64,000 nucleotides of DNA, from assembly GCA_034520365.1 (NCBI GenBank), contig JAXHNP010000008.1, positions 62,001 to 126,000 on the forward strand. Reading direction: 5' to 3'. Positions within the stretch are counted from its first letter, which is position 1. Each line of letters opens with the position of its first letter. The stretch comes from Desulfobacterales bacterium (lineage in GTDB: Bacteria; Desulfobacterota; Desulfobacteria; Desulfobacterales; Desulfosalsimonadaceae). The notes beneath the pieces were generated by a model that was given only the letters and a program-made list of their open reading frames with translations, did no database searches and had not been told where the DNA came from. The position numbers and the translations under genes were made by a program. Positions 62,830 through 64,000 of the stretch are shown one piece after another.

Positions 62830-64000
62830 ATGCCTTCTCAGGATTCAAACGCATCACAGACCCGGAAAATAAAGGAACTCGAAGAAGAAAACCGGCGGCT
62901 GGAAAGTCAGTTATACCATTATCAGCAGAATGAGGAACGGTTCCAGCGGCTTTTGAACAGCACCGAGGAAGGCTATTTCGAGGTCAATCTCGCCGGGGAC
63001 ATGATGTTTTTCAATGACGCGGTGTGCGAGATATTCGGCTATTCCCGGGAGGAGTTAAAGGGGAAGAACAACCGGGAATACACCACCCCGGAAACCGCTG
63101 CCCGCATGTATCAGATCTTCAATCAAGTCTATCAAACCGGCAAACCTGCTGAAATCACCGATTATGAAATTATCCGCAAAAACGGCGAGCACCGCTACCT
63201 GGAGCTGTCCACCTATCTGATATATGCCGAAAACGGCCATCCGGCCGGATTCGGCGGCGTGGGCCGGGATGTGACGGACCGGAAGAAATATGAGGAGGCG
63301 CTACGAAAAAGCCGGGTGAGATACCGGGAGTTGTATAAGGAGGCCCATCAGGCTGAAGAGCTTTACCAGTCCCTTCTGGATTCTTCGCCCGATGCCATTG
63401 TTCTGCTGGATACCGATCAAACGGTTCAATACATCAATTTCGCATTCACCCAGCTCTTCGGCTGGACCCAGGGCGCGCTTAAAAACAAGGCTATTCCCTA
63501 CATTCCCCACCCCCAGAAAAACTGGTTTAAGGAATTTATCCGCAGGCTGCTTGAAGCGGGCGTGCCGGTGAGGGGTGAGGAAAGCCAGGTTTTAACCCGG
63601 GATGGCCGGTTTTTGGATGTCAGTATCAGTGCGGCCCGGTATATGGACTACAAGGGGTATCCGGCCGGCGCCCTGATTATTTTCAGGGATATTACCGAGG
63701 CCAAGCGCTATCAATGGCATATGTCTCAGGCGCAGAAAATGGAATCCGTCGGCACCATGGCCGGCGGCATTGCCCATGATTTTAACAATTTGCTGATGGG
63801 CATCCAGGGCCGGCTCTCCCTTATCATGATGCAGATGGAGGGTGGCGGCAAGACTTACGGCCATTTAAAAGAGATTGAGGATTATACCGTCCGGGCGGCG
63901 GAATTGACCCAGCAGTTGCTCGACTTTTCCAGATCGGAACGGATTGAAGCCGCGCCCACCGATATCAATGAGCTGGTGCATGCCCAGGCCCAGCTCTTCG
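62830..64000 (+). CDS. PAS-domain sensor histidine kinase, N-terminal part
   Basis: The frame opens at the ATG at 62830 and runs off the window (390 residues seen). A coiled coil (KELEEENRRLESQLYHYQQ) precedes a PAS domain (FQRLLNSTEEGYFEVNLAGDMMFFNDAV). After another helix comes a second PAS (LYQSLLDSSPDAIVLLDTDQTVQYINFAF). The His-kinase dimerisation domain follows, with the phospho-acceptor His in GTMAGGIAHDFNNLLMGI. No membrane segment is visible, so it is probably cytoplasmic. The ATPase domain is outside. Confidence 0.9.
   Translation, partial: MPSQDSNASQTRKIKELEEENRRLESQLYHYQQNEERFQRLLNSTEEGYFEVNLAGDMMFFNDAVCEIFGYSREELKGKNNREYTTPETAARMYQIFNQVYQTGKPAEITDYEIIRKNGEHRYLELSTYLIYAENGHPAGFGGVGRDVTDRKKYEEALRKSRVRYRELYKEAHQAEELYQSLLDSSPDAIVLLDTDQTVQYINFAFTQLFGWTQGALKNKAIPYIPHPQKNWFKEFIRRLLEAGVPVRGEESQVLTRDGRFLDVSISAARYMDYKGYPAGALIIFRDITEAKRYQWHMSQAQKMESVGTMAGGIAHDFNNLLMGIQGRLSLIMMQMEGGGKTYGHLKEIEDYTVRAAELTQQLLDFSRSERIEAAPTDINELVHAQAQLF

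Overview
The window looks like a chromosomal stretch from a Gram-negative, probably anaerobic bacterium of the Desulfobacterota (Desulfobacteria-like). This placement is inference. It rests on a Tol-Pal and RND envelope, several NtrC-type (sigma-54) regulators, a fused B12-dependent IcmF mutase, an ADP-forming acyl-CoA synthetase and a two-cluster ferredoxin-like protein. No rRNA, phage, transposase or CRISPR array was seen. Coordinates, motifs and alignments were read by eye; no database search was run.

Layout. 1-8.2 kb: end of an EamA transporter, then a minus-strand run of an M48 lipoprotein protease, an MHS-type MFS transporter and an RND tripartite pump whose outer-membrane gene has lost internal blocks. 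8.5-19.5 kb: a rearranged envelope region with an AsmA protein, PBP1A, a DegP/HtrA protease, a small Ala-rich lipoprotein, an NtrC-family regulator, a degenerate receiver protein, a decayed second regulator copy, and fragments of an RND permease, a histidine kinase and a TPR protein. 19.6-28.3 kb: tRNA-Ser(CGA), DUF192, a tRNA methyltransferase, DUF721, a PHP-glycosyltransferase fusion, HflK/HflC, a 31-residue COX24-like protein and an HEXXH protein of unknown function. 28.5-41 kb: groES-groEL, tolQ-tolR-tolA-tolB-pal-cpoB, ruvC-ruvA-ruvB, a SAM hydrolase, a CYTH protein and rplM-rpsI. 41-53 kb: a PAS-PAS-GGDEF protein, a peptide-type ABC importer lacking its binding protein, a Lys/Ala/Pro-rich membrane protein, LarE, a methyltransferase with a SlyD-like segment, and an FmdB-like protein. 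53-64 kb: IcmF, YidD, ZnuABC, a broken ferredoxin-like gene, an ADP-forming acyl-CoA synthetase and the start of a PAS histidine kinase.

The most interesting signal is a sigma-54 promoter cassette at 17.36-17.59 kb. A 15-bp palindrome (ATTGCAA-T-TTGCAAT) lies about 94 and 109 bp from two divergent -24/-12 elements. One faces the DegP gene; the other faces the pseudo-receiver gene. The same palindrome and an identical 16-bp sigma-54 element recur at 10.98-11.09 kb, upstream of the small Ala-rich lipoprotein gene and next to the decayed regulator copy. This suggests a sigma-54-controlled envelope-stress module (regulator, pseudo-receiver, periplasmic protease, lipoprotein) that was duplicated and is partly decaying.

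Several short dispersed repeats lie between genes: a roughly 147-bp element with terminal inverted repeats in at least four copies plus two shorter relatives, a GTACTCG hairpin family in two copies, and single hairpin elements. Several genes carry deletions or frameshifts, so the region shows reductive decay, or assembly error in places.
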